Made by a program: the position numbers and the translations under genes. Below, piece by piece: positions 19,020-20,504 of a stretch of 20,504 nt of DNA; the stretch's first letter is position 1, and each line of letters starts with the position of its first letter. This stretch comes from Coptodactyla brooksi (Eukaryota; Arthropoda; Insecta; Coleoptera; Scarabaeidae), in the NCBI GenBank assembly GCA_033557675.1, contig JAWQRM010000675.1, positions 1 to 20,504 of the forward strand. Reading direction: 5' to 3'. Below the pieces are notes generated by a model. The model made no database searches. It was given only the letters and a program-made list of their open reading frames with translations, and was not told where the DNA came from.

Positions 19020-19740
19020 TACATAATAATTTGCTTTATACTCGAAGATCCTGTCCACGTGATGCAATTTATATCCTCTTTCGAAAGCTACAACTTATAG
19101 AATATCGACGGCAATACACCTGGTGAAATCAGTTGCGCACTACGACAACGGTGACTGAAATGTACATCGACGAACGAGAACGGTCCACGTGTAACGCTAA
19201 GTTTTATAAAAATATCGATATAAGTAGAACGCAAATAGTCACTCCGTAAATCATCGTGTTTCTATACAATCATACATGATGCACAGCGACTACCCATCTT
19301 ATAGCGTAAAGTAGGTAACTGGTATAAATATACTATCATATCCCGAGAAATCATGATCCTAGCGCTTTACAGAGGTACGTACATGAAAGGCCTACATATA
19401 TACATATTTGTTTTTTGTGTGAGGTTTGCAACTAATTCTAACAACATATACTACAACGTTATCCGGGTGTGACATCGATATGCGCATCGTTCAAAACATT
19501 AGAAATATCTTCAAACAAGTACTCGTTATCGTGTGGAACTAATTAAGTAAGTGTTATAAATTACGACAGTGATACATATTGCCAGAAGGAGTTACAGTTA
19601 CCTACTACTGTATAACACATGACTATAAATTATACACTTTGTCTTACAGAAAGACAGAATACAGCAAATTGTTTCTTACGTACGAATGCATTGTTTCGTA
19701 TGATCAAGCATATATACAAGGTGTTTTGAAAGGTGTACAC
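19020..19740. other. Compositionally distinct island without a gene
   Basis: This part is less AT-extreme than the flanks and shows no tandem structure. It holds two GTCCACGTG sites (E-box CACGTG; about 19052 and 19183) and, on the minus strand, two UGUAUAUA Pumilio-type elements near 19395 and 19712. It might be an enhancer or a long 3' UTR of a minus-strand gene lying outside the window. No reading frame is supported. Confidence 0.3.
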
Positions 19741-19888
19741 CAATGAGAACATTATATATTTCCATTTTTCCAATCTGTTTAATGTTGCAATGTTTCAATG
19801 GTTTCAACCAGCGTCATTATCGATACCCATCAGATTCAAGCTAGTGTTGAAAATGAAATTAAAGAAATACATGATACAAGTTCATGGG

Positions 19889-20504
19889 AATTAATTTTTG
19901 ATCAATTCTAAGGTTGGTGACAAAATTAAGGATTCATTACTGCTACACATCATGGATAGTACCTTTAAGGATTAATTATTAATAAATTGTATGATTGGTG
20001 TCCAAATTATGGATAATCAGTACTGTTACATATTATGGAAGCTACAAGACTACTTGTAGTAACTTTACAGAGATTAATTTTTGATACATTGTAAGATTTC
20101 TGTTAAAATTAAGGATTTGGTACCAAAACACACCATAGAGACTAACTATACTTCTAGTCACTTTATGGGAATTAATTTTTGACAAAATTTGAGAGGATTT
20201 ATTACTGGTACACATCATGGAAACTGCAAGGATGCTTGTAGTACCTTCATAGAGATTAATTTTTGATAAACTATGTGATTGGTGAAAGGATTTATTCCTA
20301 GTACATATCACGGAAACTACAAGGATACTTGTAGTAACTTTATGGGGATTAATTTCTGATGCATTGTAAGATTTTCTTTAAAATTAAAGGGGATCCATTA
20401 CCAAGAACACATCACGGAAACTACAAGTATACTTGCACTAACTATGGGGATTAATTTTTGATAAATTGTAATATTGTCGTCCAAATTAAGCATGATTCAT
20501 TACT
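19889..20504. repeat. Tandem array of roughly 80-100 bp units, open at the window edge
   Basis: TTAATTTTTGAT or a close variant recurs at about 19891, 19972, 20073, 20172, 20255, 20349 and 20451, a spacing of 81-102 bp. Shared unit blocks are GGATT-ATTACT, ACACATCATGGAAACTACAA, ACTTGTAGTAACTTTATGGG and TTAATTTTTGATAAATTGTA. Most units contain the inverted repeat CTACAAG-GATA-CTTGTAG or a relative of it. Copies are diverged, and the array continues beyond the end of the window. Confidence 0.88.

Overview
The window looks like nuclear DNA of an insect, and a beetle is my best guess (inference; no species marker is present). It is AT-rich and has four multi-exon genes with GT-AG introns, many only 49-62 bp long. 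The genes are separated and invaded by tandem repeats and small terminal-inverted-repeat elements. I see no rRNA, tRNA, CRISPR or prokaryotic operon. Gene models were built by hand by joining reading frames across splice sites. All four close in frame from ATG to stop.

Layout. (1) 1-1978: AT-rich, no convincing gene; one 145-bp TA-flanked MITE at 1410-1554. (2) 1979-4264, minus: a seven-exon, 610-residue coiled-coil protein that I assign to SCLT1, a centriolar distal-appendage protein. (3) 4265-4576: short divergent promoter with two E2F-like sites. (4) 4577-10666, plus: HDAC11, 330 residues, all catalytic residues present. Its second intron (2853 bp) is almost wholly a satellite-like array of roughly 140-bp units centred on GACAGCTGTC. 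Its sixth intron (1904 bp) carries a diverged duplication. (5) 10735-12266, minus: RIB43A/RIBC family, 381 residues, tail-to-tail with HDAC11 only 68 bp apart. An RFX X-box-like site lies about 170 bp upstream of its start. (6) 12661-15000: a foldback element and a tandem array of about 0.75-0.87 kb units that hold a decayed mariner-like transposase tail. (7) 15104-16602, minus: a secreted acid lipase of the lysosomal/gastric lipase family, 403 residues, intact triad. (8) 16650-20504: no gene seen; a 0.4-kb duplication with CTCF-like motifs, a perfect 12-bp hairpin, a foldback element with a GGGTTG-type microsatellite in its loop, a compositionally distinct island, and a roughly 80-100 bp tandem array running off the end.

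How the genes fit. SCLT1 (basal-body appendage) and RIB43A (axonemal doublet microtubules) are both ciliary or flagellar components and flank HDAC11, a lysine defatty-acylase/deacetylase. The shared SCLT1/HDAC11 promoter and the overlapping HDAC11/RIB43A 3' ends suggest possible transcriptional coupling. The lipase is functionally unrelated. The most unusual structure is the HDAC11 intron 2 array: its last unit supplies the intron's real 3' splice site, so the array may have grown by amplification of the intron itself.
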